A stretch of DNA of 13,104 nucleotides from NCBI GenBank assembly GCA_045600005.1, contig JAZRXB010000061.1, positions 1 through 13,104 on the forward strand, given 5' to 3'. Position 1 is the first letter of the stretch. Every line of letters starts with the position of its first letter. Below the pieces are notes generated by a model. The model was not told where the DNA came from. It saw only the letters and a program-made list of their open reading frames with translations, and ran no database searches. This DNA comes from Flemingiibacterium sp045600005 (GTDB lineage Bacteria > Bacillota > Clostridia > Oscillospirales > CAG-272). The position numbers and the translations under genes are program-made. Below are positions 7,136 through 13,104 of the stretch, piece after piece.

Positions 7136-7429
7136 ATGAGCAATGTAGAGGAAACGACTGTAAAAGGTCAATATATGATGTATCGCGGAAAACCGCTCGT
7201 AAGAGAAGGTCAGCAGCTCTGCTATGGGAGTATGGACGATAAATACGTACTGGTACTCGGCATCATGTCCGTCAGAAAATACGGCGGCACGGAGGTACCC
7301 GATCAGATATTAGTCCAGATCCAGAGCACGGCGGATAAAACGGTGATCAAATTCGGCATGAAAAACGGACTCTATGAGGCGTTTGAATACGGTCTGAACT
7401 GGCTCGACGCTGAGCTTCGCAAGGGCTGA
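7136..7429 (+). CDS. Conserved 97-aa protein of unknown function
   Basis: I recognise the style of this protein (YMMYRGKPLVREGQQLCYGSMDDKYVLVL) from small uncharacterised proteins common in Clostridia, but know no function. It is soluble, lacks a signal peptide or membrane segment, and has one cysteine (C29). It alternates short beta-like stretches (DKYVLVLGIMSV, DQILVQIQ, KTVIKFG) with a C-terminal helix-like segment (YEAFEYGLNWLDAEL). This suggests a compact alpha/beta domain. Evidence that it is real: an extended -10 promoter, an AAGGAGGA ribosome binding site about 7 nt before the ATG, an ordinary codon pattern, and a strong hairpin terminator 12 nt after the stop. It forms its own single-gene unit. 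Base composition is less GC-rich than the flanking genes. Confidence 0.88.
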   Translation: MSNVEETTVKGQYMMYRGKPLVREGQQLCYGSMDDKYVLVLGIMSVRKYGGTEVPDQILVQIQSTADKTVIKFGMKNGLYEAFEYGLNWLDAELRKG

Positions 7430-7441
7430 CAGCACACGCCG

Positions 7442-7487
7442 CCAAACACAAGGAGCGTCCCCTTTCGGGGACTCTCCTTGTGTTTGG
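7442..7487. terminator. Bidirectional hairpin terminator
   Basis: A 14-bp perfect outer stem (7442-7455 with 7474-7487) encloses a small internal loop and an inner TCCCC/GGGGA stem (7458-7462 with 7467-7471) with a TTTC loop. It is followed on the plus strand by a T-rich stretch (TTATTTATTTTA). It lies between convergent genes and probably terminates both. Confidence 0.92.
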
Positions 7488-7491
7488 TTAT

Positions 7492-8217
7492 TTATTTTAC
7501 CTTAACGGAGGTGATGTGGGGGTTGACGCCCTCATACCAGTATAAGAAGCCTTCCATGTCGATCTTGTCGCCGACCTTGAGCGCTTCGACTGCCTTGTAG
7601 ACGTCGGTGTCCTGACCGCAGAGGTAGGATTCAACGGTGAAGGTGTAGGTCGCGCCGTTGACGGAAACGTCAAAGTACAGGTCGCTGCCCTTTTCGCCGG
7701 AGCCGTCCCAGTTGTAGAGGAACGCAGCGTCGTTGCCGGCCGCGTCCTTCTTCGCTTCAACGGTCATGCCCTTGAACGCGACGAATTCGTTCTGATGGTT
7801 GATCAGATCGTCCGTGCCGAGCAGGCTGGTGACGTCCTGAGCCTTTGCGATATACTTGCCTTTTTCGATTTCAAAGGTCGCGTCAGCGATCTCATACTCG
7901 CCGTTGAATACAGCCTTGAAGCCGCTGACCTTGATCTTCGTGCCGGGAACGAGCTTGTTGAATTCTTCCTCGGTGCAGGGCATATTGTAAATGAAATATG
8001 CGCCGTCCTTATCCTGCGTGTAGAAGGTAGCCGCACCTTCCCACCAGCTCTGCTTTGCCTGAACGTAGGTCTCGATGACGACCGGATCGTCAACAGCCGC
8101 CGCGTTGTACTGAGCCCAGGTCATGACGCCCTCGCCCTTTACATCGGGGGTATCGCCGCAGGCGATCAGAGAGAACGCCAGCATGAGAACCAGAAGAAGT
8201 GCCGTAAACTTTTTCAT
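7492..8217 (-). CDS. Lipoprotein of unknown function with two OB-fold-like repeats
   Basis: The 241 residues start with a classical lipoprotein signal (MKKFTALLLVLMLAFSLIAC) with lipobox L17-I-A-C20. The mature part seems to hold two related beta-rich domains. One runs about 31-112: VVIETYVQAK, ATFYTQDKDGAYFIYN, LVPGTKIKVSGF, FNGEYEI. The other runs about 130-241: FVAFKGMTVEA, DLYFDVSVNGATYTF, LKVGDKIDMEGFLYW, HITSVKVK. The order of strands, with a turn of the form V-G-x-K-I-x-V/M-x-G-F before the last strands, resembles tandem OB folds in secreted bacterial proteins. That assignment is inference. It has its own promoter, a good AAGGAG site and a terminator, so it is monocistronic. The substrate or partner is unknown. 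Confidence 0.85.
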   Translation of the reverse strand: MKKFTALLLVLMLAFSLIACGDTPDVKGEGVMTWAQYNAAAVDDPVVIETYVQAKQSWWEGAATFYTQDKDGAYFIYNMPCTEEEFNKLVPGTKIKVSGFKAVFNGEYEIADATFEIEKGKYIAKAQDVTSLLGTDDLINHQNEFVAFKGMTVEAKKDAAGNDAAFLYNWDGSGEKGSDLYFDVSVNGATYTFTVESYLCGQDTDVYKAVEALKVGDKIDMEGFLYWYEGVNPHITSVKVK

Positions 8218-8243
8218 GTTTTTTCTCCTTGTTGTAATAATTC

Positions 8244-8268
8244 TGATTCGGTTCGATTATCCGAATCA
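8244..8268. promoter_or_regulatory. Dyad at the transcription start of the OB-fold lipoprotein gene
   Basis: TGATTCGG (8244-8251) and CCGAATCA (8261-8268) are perfect 8-bp inverted arms around a 9-bp centre. They lie immediately downstream of the -10. The dyad could be a repressor operator or a 5'-end mRNA stem. Confidence 0.5.
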
Positions 8269-8273
8269 CTAAT

Positions 8274-8301
8274 ATTATACTTCAATTTATGGAAAAGTCA
8301 A
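8274..8301 (-). promoter_or_regulatory. SigA-type promoter of the OB-fold lipoprotein gene
   Basis: On the minus strand TTGACT (8296-8301) and TATAAT (8274-8279) are spaced 16 bases apart. The promoter overlaps by a few bases the end of the upstream binding-protein gene (stop at 8298-8300), so the -35 lies within that stop codon region. Confidence 0.82.
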
Positions 8302-9920
8302 TACCTTTCCTGTTTTTTGGGCAGTTTTTTGATTTTTCCCGCGAGAAGGTACGCACCCATCCCGACCCATGCCGCGCACAGGACGATGATCAGCGCCTTC
8401 GACGCGCCGGGCAGCGGACCAAGCTCGCCGCGCTCAGCGCCCGAGCCGTTCATCGACGCGCCGAGCTGATCGAGCCGGTAGAGCGATGTCACGTCCTCCT
8501 GTAACTTCACAAAGTATTCGTCGTCGACCGTCTGACCGCGCCGCACCGATTTCGTGACGTTTTCGATCAGCTGACCCGCCGCGTCGCGCAGAGACGCCGA
8601 GCCGTTGAAGACCGGCGTGACGAAGGTGTCGCCGATGTGGTCGAGCAGCAGATGCGTCGCGTCGAGCTTGACCTTGTAGTGCAGAGCTCCGTCCGAGCCG
8701 CCCTTTGCCAGATAGTCGAGATAGGCGGGATCGTTCTGCGCCTTTTTCGTGACGGGAACATAGCCCTCGGTCTCGGCGTAGGCGATCTGCACCTCGTTTG
8801 TCAGCAGATACTGCGCGAACAGCCACGACGCCAGCACCTCGCCGGAGTCGCGCTTGTTGAAGACGCAGATCGACGGTCCCTGTGAGATCATCTTCGGATG
8901 CGCCGGGTCGACCTGCGGGATCGGCCGGACGACCGTTTCAAACTTTACCAGTCTGTCCGGGCTGATGTCGAGAAGCGGCGCTTCGCTTCCCATCCACGTC
9001 GCGCCCGCGGTCGAGTCGATGGCGAAAATACATTGCCCGGCGTTCAGGTAGTTCGCCGGATAACCCGAAATGTGGAAGGTCGAGAACGCGCCGGTGCCGG
9101 TATGCTCCGCCACGTCGAGCAGAAATCCCTTCATCGTATCGTTGAAGATCTCGATGTCCCCTTCGTCGGTCGAATACCCGGCGTTTTTCTGTTTCAGATA
9201 GCTGATCATCATGTTGTCGGTCGACTTGTAGATGAACGGGAGCATGACCGTCTGACCGTTCACCGCGTATACGCCGTCCGCATTCTTCTTCGCCGCCGCG
9301 TCGGAGACCTCCCAGATGAAGTCCCATGTCAGAACGTCGGGGACCTGATAGCCCAGCTTTTCGACGTAGGTCTTGTTGATGTAGCAGGCCTCGGTCGAGC
9401 GCATATAGGGGATCGCGTAGCTGTGACCGTCGAACACGCCCTCCGACAGGAACTGCGGCACGATCTCCTCTCTGGCGGGCGAATCGTACAGCAGCCCGCT
9501 TCCGCCGAAGCCCCAGCGTGCGTCGTCCATCAGCTCGTCGAGCGGGACGACGGTGTTCGCGCCGGTGAGGTAGGTCGCAATGTGGTCGGGGTATGTGATA
9601 CAGACGTTCGGCGTGGTCTGCGTGGCGATGTTGGTGATGACGTCGTTGTAAATGCGTCCGTAGTCGGTGTAGAGACGGAGATTCACCGTGATGTTCGGAT
9701 AGAGCGCCTCGAAATCGGCGATGGTCTTCGCGTAGATGTCGGTCTGCGTCCTGTTGGTATCGTTTTTCGCCCAGAAGGTGATCTCGTAACGGCTTTCCGT
9801 ATCGAAGCTCTCCGGCATCACGAACGGGTCGAGCCGACGGGAGCCGTGGCATCCGGCGAGCGTTCCCGCGCACGGCAGGACGAGAAGCGCCGCAAGCAGG
9901 GAGGAAACGATTCTCTTCAT
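8298..9920 (-). CDS. ABC transporter substrate-binding lipoprotein with C-terminal membrane segment
   Basis: The 540-residue extracellular solute-binding protein of the family-1 (sugar, MalE-like) type captures the ligand for the permeases encoded just upstream. The signal peptide ends in a good lipobox, L21-A-G-C24. The mature protein starts the typical fold with YEITFWAKNDT and FEALYPNITVNLRLYTD; later motifs include the hinge-type FAIDSTAGATWMGSEAP and FNKRDSGEVLASWLFAQYLL. It is longer than the usual 400-450 residues, and after a linker (about 485-508) it ends with a hydrophobic span (509-528) and a basic tail (KIKKLPKK). Its ATG overlaps the permease stop by 4 nt (ATGA), and GGAGG lies about 10 nt upstream. 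An in-frame upstream extension to 10139 overlaps the permease and is not used. The ligand cannot be read from the sequence. Confidence 0.92.
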   Translation of the reverse strand: MKRIVSSLLAALLVLPCAGTLAGCHGSRRLDPFVMPESFDTESRYEITFWAKNDTNRTQTDIYAKTIADFEALYPNITVNLRLYTDYGRIYNDVITNIATQTTPNVCITYPDHIATYLTGANTVVPLDELMDDARWGFGGSGLLYDSPAREEIVPQFLSEGVFDGHSYAIPYMRSTEACYINKTYVEKLGYQVPDVLTWDFIWEVSDAAAKKNADGVYAVNGQTVMLPFIYKSTDNMMISYLKQKNAGYSTDEGDIEIFNDTMKGFLLDVAEHTGTGAFSTFHISGYPANYLNAGQCIFAIDSTAGATWMGSEAPLLDISPDRLVKFETVVRPIPQVDPAHPKMISQGPSICVFNKRDSGEVLASWLFAQYLLTNEVQIAYAETEGYVPVTKKAQNDPAYLDYLAKGGSDGALHYKVKLDATHLLLDHIGDTFVTPVFNGSASLRDAAGQLIENVTKSVRRGQTVDDEYFVKLQEDVTSLYRLDQLGASMNGSGAERGELGPLPGASKALIIVLCAAWVGMGAYLLAGKIKKLPKKQERY

Positions 9921-10792
9921 CCCTTGAGACCTCCTCTCGACACGCCTTCCATGATCTTCTTCCGGAAGATCAGGAACAGAATGATCAGCGGCACCGAAAT
10001 GACGACGACCGCCGCCATCATCGCGGGAATGTTCTCGCGTCCGAAGCCGTTCTCGCGGATCTCCTGAATACCGCCCGATACGAGGAAGTAGGCCTGATCG
10101 TCCGTGATCAGTCTCGGCCAGACGTATGAGTTCCAGCACTCGATGACCTTGAGGATCGTGACCGTGACGACGGTGGGACGGCAGATCGGAAGCATGACCC
10201 TGAAAAGGAACCGGAGGTCGGACGTGCCGTCGACCTTCGCGGCATAGTACAGCTCGTCGGGGATCTGCGCGAAGTTTTCCTTTAACAGATAGATGTAGAA
10301 CACCGATGTGACCGACGGCAGGATCAGACCCGTGAAGGTGTTGCGCAGATCGAGATCGGTGATCGTGACGAAGTTCGTGATGACGACCAGCTCGCTCGGG
10401 ATCATCATCAGCGCCAGAAACAGCGTGAAGGTGAGGTCCTTGCCCGGAAAATCGAGCCTTGCGAACGCGAACGCCGCGAAGACCGTGACGACCAGCATCA
10501 GCGCCGTCGTGACGATTGTGAAGACCAGCGTGTTGAAGAAATAGCGCGCCAGCGGTACGGCGGTGAAGGCGGACGCATAGTTGTCAAGCGTCGGCGACAG
10601 CGTGAAGAACTGCGGGATGGTCTCGGCGTTGTACGCGCTGTAACTCTTGATCGACGACAGGACCATCCAGTAGAACGGGAACAGCACGATGACCGCCCAG
10701 ACCGACAGAAACAGGTAGAGAAAGGCTTTTCCGATCAGCCCGCGCCGGCGCGAAGCCTTTTCGAGCTTTTCATAATCGACAGTTTTCGGCAT
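9917..10792 (-). CDS. ABC sugar-type permease, MalG-like
   Basis: The 291-residue integral membrane protein has about six helices (for example 22-45, 87-110, 122-143, 155-170 and 262-283). The cytoplasmic EAA loop, ELYYAAKVDG at 180-189 followed by LP at 201-202, docks on the ATPase. It is the second of the two permease subunits of a CUT1 importer. The short N-terminus and the C-terminal EGVSRGGLKG are typical of MalG-like subunits. The start at 10792 is supported by AAGGAGA close upstream. It lies 18 nt after the MalF-like stop and overlaps the binding-protein gene by 4 nt, so translational coupling is likely. Confidence 0.93.
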   Translation of the reverse strand: MPKTVDYEKLEKASRRRGLIGKAFLYLFLSVWAVIVLFPFYWMVLSSIKSYSAYNAETIPQFFTLSPTLDNYASAFTAVPLARYFFNTLVFTIVTTALMLVVTVFAAFAFARLDFPGKDLTFTLFLALMMIPSELVVITNFVTITDLDLRNTFTGLILPSVTSVFYIYLLKENFAQIPDELYYAAKVDGTSDLRFLFRVMLPICRPTVVTVTILKVIECWNSYVWPRLITDDQAYFLVSGGIQEIRENGFGRENIPAMMAAVVVISVPLIILFLIFRKKIMEGVSRGGLKG

Positions 10793-10810
10793 GACAGGTC
10801 TCCTTTCTCC

Positions 10811-11701
10811 TTAATAATGAACGTGCTTTTTGCTGACCAGCAGGTTGATGCAGGTGATGGCCAGCCCGATGATGAACAGAATGATCGCCGCGGCGGACGC
10901 ATAGGACGGATAGCCGCCGCTGTCGCCGTAGAGCATATCGTAGATGTAGCCGACGATGGTGTTCATCTCGGCGGCGTTCAGCTTCACGCCGAACAGCGCG
11001 ACCGCGTCGCTGTACGCCTTGAACGCGCCGATAAAGCCCGTGATGACGAGATAGAACAGCATCGGGGAGATCATCGGAAGCGTGATCTTCGTGAAGACGC
11101 GGAGCTTCGGCGTGCCGTCGATCTTCGCGGCATTGTAGTAGTCCTGCCGGACCGACGCGAGAGCGCTGGTCAGAATGAGGATCTTGAACGGCATGACGAT
11201 CCAGATCGTGTATATGCACAGCACCAGCATCTTCGCCCAGTACGGACCGTCGATGAAATCGACCGGACCAAGCCCGAACAGACCGATGAGAAGGTTCATC
11301 AGACCGTCGGAATAGGGGGTCTTCTTAAAGAGGATCATGAAGACCAGCCCGACGGCGAGCGTGTTGGTGACGTAAGGTAAGAAGTAGATCGTCTGGAACA
11401 TTTCCCTCAGCGGTCTGATCGAATTGAGTCCGAGCGAGACGAGCAGAGACAGTCCGGTCGATACGGGGACCGTGATGATGACGAGAATGAACGTGTTTTT
11501 CAGCGCCTGTAAGAAATACGGGTCGCGCAGAACGTAGGCGTAGTTGTAGAAGCCCGTGCCGAAAAAGCTCTGCGAGGCGGAATTGTACCCTTCCTCGAAC
11601 GAGTAGATCAGCACGTCGACCAGCGGATACACCATGAACACGCCGAGGAACACGACGGCGGGCAGCAGATAGAGCCAGCCCTTGAAGCTGCGGTTATCCA
11701 T
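10811..11701 (-). CDS. ABC sugar-type permease, MalF-like
   Basis: The 296-residue inner-membrane subunit forms the translocation channel with the MalG-like protein. Helices are visible from about residue 8 (WLYLLPAVVFLGVFMVYPLV) onward. The EAA loop is YYNAAKIDG at 188-196, with LP at 208-209. It belongs to the short MalF class (UgpA/MsmF-like) without the large periplasmic loop of E. coli MalF. The ATG at 11701 has GGAGGG about 8 nt upstream. An in-frame TTG at 11722 is less likely because the ribosome binding site lies between them. The first 8 bases overlap the end of the ATPase gene. Confidence 0.93.
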   Translation of the reverse strand: MDNRSFKGWLYLLPAVVFLGVFMVYPLVDVLIYSFEEGYNSASQSFFGTGFYNYAYVLRDPYFLQALKNTFILVIITVPVSTGLSLLVSLGLNSIRPLREMFQTIYFLPYVTNTLAVGLVFMILFKKTPYSDGLMNLLIGLFGLGPVDFIDGPYWAKMLVLCIYTIWIVMPFKILILTSALASVRQDYYNAAKIDGTPKLRVFTKITLPMISPMLFYLVITGFIGAFKAYSDAVALFGVKLNAAEMNTIVGYIYDMLYGDSGGYPSYASAAAIILFIIGLAITCINLLVSKKHVHY

Positions 11702-12812
11702 TCTTAGTTCCCTCCGTGTCAAAGCGGATGCGTTCCTCGGTCGTTTTGTCGAATAACAGCACCTTGCGCGGCTTCAAGCGGAACCGGACGGTCGGCGCGT
11801 CGGGGTCGACCGGACTCTCCGCGCTGATGATCGAGCGGACGGTGGGATTCTGCGACGCCGGATGCGTCGACACGACGCTGACGTCCCGTCCCATGACCTC
11901 CACGCCGACCAGCGAGCAGCATAATCCGCCCGCCGCGTCCGGCACGAAGCCTTCGGGACGCACGCCGACCCAGACCTCGCGGTCGGAAATGTCCGGAACG
12001 CTCAGCGCCTCGTCTTCGCCGATGAAAAGCCGTCCGTTCTTCACGCTGCCGTCGAAGACCGTGATCGGCGGCGTGCCGAGGAATTTGGCGACAAAGAGAT
12101 TGATCGGGTCGTCGTAGACAGCCTGCGGCTTTCCGATCTGCTGGACCACGCCCGCCTGCATGACGACGATGAGGTCGGAAATGCTCATGGCTTCCTCCTG
12201 ATCGTGCGTGACGAACACGGTCGTGATCTTCGTTTCGCGCTGGATGCGGCGGATCTCCTCACGGGTCTGGAGACGCAGACGCGCGTCGAGGTTGGACAGC
12301 GGCTCGTCAAGGAGCAGTACGCGCGGACGCTTGACCAGCGCGCGGGCGATGGCGACGCGCTGCTGCTGGCCGCCGGACAGCTCGCCCGGCTTGCGGTCCA
12401 TCAGACCGTCGATCTGCACGAGCTTCGCCGCCTCGTATGCCTTTTCGCGCATCTGCTCCTTCGTGAGCTTGTCCTTCCCTTTCAGGTTTTCGAGCGGGAA
12501 GGTGATGTTCTGCAGAACGGTCAGATGCGGATAGAGCGCGTAGTTCTGAAAGACCAGTCCGACGCCGCGGTGTTCGGGCGCAAGTCCGGTCACGTCGTCG
12601 TCGCCGAAGAAGATCTTCCCCTCGGTCGGCTTTTCCAGACCGCTGATGAGATTGAGCGTCGTGCTTTTGCCGCAGCCGGACGGTCCGAGCAGACCGATGA
12701 GCTGTCCGTCCGGGATCTCAAAGGTAAAGTGATCGACCGCCGTGACCGTCGATTTCGCCTTTTTGTTGTAGCTTCTGAACACCTTGGTCAGATTATCCAA
12801 AATAACTTTCAT
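11694..12812 (-). CDS. ABC transporter ATPase, MsmX/UgpC/MalK type
   Basis: The 372-residue cytoplasmic ATPase energises the importer encoded downstream. Walker A GPSGCGKST is at 43-51, Q-loop Q89, signature LSGGQQQR at 144-151, Walker B LLLDE at 165-169, and the switch histidine H202 is in THDQEEA. After about residue 235 comes the C-terminal TOBE/OB regulatory domain, seen by VGVRPEGF and the ending LLFDKTTEERI. The ATG at 12812 (MKVILDNLTKVF) fits the family and has AAAGGAA upstream. The TTG at 12830 overlaps that site and is rejected. It is the first gene of the operon; in many Gram-positive bacteria such ATPases are encoded alone and shared, so a dedicated copy is notable. Confidence 0.94.
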   Translation of the reverse strand: MKVILDNLTKVFRSYNKKAKSTVTAVDHFTFEIPDGQLIGLLGPSGCGKSTTLNLISGLEKPTEGKIFFGDDDVTGLAPEHRGVGLVFQNYALYPHLTVLQNITFPLENLKGKDKLTKEQMREKAYEAAKLVQIDGLMDRKPGELSGGQQQRVAIARALVKRPRVLLLDEPLSNLDARLRLQTREEIRRIQRETKITTVFVTHDQEEAMSISDLIVVMQAGVVQQIGKPQAVYDDPINLFVAKFLGTPPITVFDGSVKNGRLFIGEDEALSVPDISDREVWVGVRPEGFVPDAAGGLCCSLVGVEVMGRDVSVVSTHPASQNPTVRSIISAESPVDPDAPTVRFRLKPRKVLLFDKTTEERIRFDTEGTKNG

Positions 12813-12854
12813 GATTCCATTCCTTTTCAATAGCAGAAAATGGGGGACTGCCCT

Positions 12855-12863
12855 ATTATATCA
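12855..12863 (-). promoter_or_regulatory. Extended -10 promoter of the ABC operon
   Basis: TGATATAAT on the minus strand is a perfect -10 (12855-12860) with the TG extension. No consensus -35 stands at 16-18 bases; TGTAAC lies slightly too far upstream. The leader is about 35-40 nt. No catabolite (cre) operator was recognised around it. Confidence 0.65.
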
Positions 12864-12903
12864 TCTTTCCGGGCGTTTTTTGTTACAGAAATGTGAACAC
12901 AGA

Positions 12904-12962
12904 TCGGTTTTGTGAATTTTATCGCTCCATAACGACCGAAAACGTCCGCCTGCGGCAGAGCC
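12904..12962. repeat. 59-bp direct repeat, copy 1
   Basis: This stretch is identical base for base to 13046-13104. Upstream of 12904 the sequence no longer follows the repeat pattern, so this looks like the edge of an array. It contains CCGCCTGCGG, a small self-complementary element. Confidence 0.95.
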
Positions 12963-13045
12963 AAGTCGGATCGTAGCCATGTCGTTCTGTGAGCCAAGGA
13001 GTTGGGTACCACAGTTGTCTTCCTAAGACCGCTTGGCCTCCGACT
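12963..13045. other. Spacer core of the 142-bp repeat, rich in inverted repeats
   Basis: There is no convincing gene. AAGTCGGA (12963-12970) is complementary to TCCGACTT (13039-13046) and would close the core. Inside are CTGTG/CACAG (12987-12991 with 13010-13014) enclosing CCAA/TTGG (12994-12997 with 13002-13005), and GTCTT-CCT-AAGAC (13017-13029). The folded form would be a branched structure like that of a small RNA or a structured repeat. Confidence 0.6.
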
Positions 13046-13104
13046 TCGGTTTTGTGAATTTTATCGCTCCATAACGACCGAAAACGTCCGCCTGCGGCAG
13101 AGCC
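13046..13104. repeat. 59-bp direct repeat, copy 2 (at window edge)
   Basis: An exact second copy of 12904-12962, offset by 142 bases, runs to the last base of the window. More copies may follow outside it. Confidence 0.95.

Noticed and set aside
8350..8420. Sortase signal at the end of the binding protein
   Set aside because: LPGAS before the hydrophobic span only loosely resembles LPXTG: the Thr and Gly are missing and the tail is long. A plain membrane anchor is simpler.
8898..10067. Long plus-strand reading frame (389 codons) opposite the binding protein
   Set aside because: It is an antisense shadow in GC-rich DNA, rich in Arg, Val and Asp; the minus strand holds a complete recognisable protein.
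12827..13012. 61-residue minus-strand reading frame
   Set aside because: It runs through the repeat and the ABC operon promoter, lacks a ribosome binding site and has no recognisable protein pattern.
12904..13104. CRISPR array
   Set aside because: The repeat is 59 bp, the spacer 83 bp and there are no cas genes; only two copies are visible.

Overview
The window looks like a chromosomal stretch from a GC-rich, probably spore-forming, Gram-positive anaerobe of the Clostridia. This is an inference from three things. There is a SpoVAF-type spore membrane protein, strong GGAGG-type ribosome binding sites with SigA-like promoters, and several lipoproteins with clostridial-type neighbours. No rRNA, tRNA, CRISPR array, transposase or phage gene is visible.

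Layout, left to right. Positions 1-2425 (minus strand) hold asparagine synthetase B followed by the start of an ATP-grasp carboxylate-amine ligase that resembles D-aspartate ligases. The two form an operon that may modify peptidoglycan or another polymer. Positions 2426-2574 contain three short tandem imperfect hairpins and the asnB promoter. A TtcA-type tRNA thiolase (2575-3324, minus) is divergent from a Zn-dependent N-acetylmuramoyl-L-alanine amidase (3439-4014, plus), which ends near a strong hairpin terminator. SpoVAF (4300-5751, plus) runs directly into a convergent DUF3048/YerB-like lipoprotein (5752-6957, minus), with no intergenic base between the two stop codons.

From 6958 to 7135 there are two divergent, well-formed promoters. 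One is a perfect TTGACA-17-TATAAT for the DUF3048 gene. The other drives a 97-residue conserved protein of unknown role (7136-7429, plus). A 46-nt hairpin (7442-7487) separates this small gene from a convergent lipoprotein (7492-8217, minus) with two probable OB-fold-like repeats and its own promoter.

Positions 8298-12812 (minus) form one compact ABC sugar-type (CUT1) import operon, transcribed ATPase, MalF-like permease, MalG-like permease, substrate-binding lipoprotein. The coding overlaps are 8 and 4 nt. The binding protein is unusual in having both an N-terminal lipobox and a C-terminal membrane segment. The last 200 bases (12904-13104) hold the edge of a repeat: a 59-bp sequence present twice, exactly, at a period of 142 bp. 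The spacer between the copies is rich in nested inverted repeats. This is the least explained part of the window.

Most of the window is ordinary housekeeping, envelope and sporulation content. The best candidates for something new are the 142-bp repeat, the asnB/ATP-grasp pair and the two uncharacterised small or secreted proteins.
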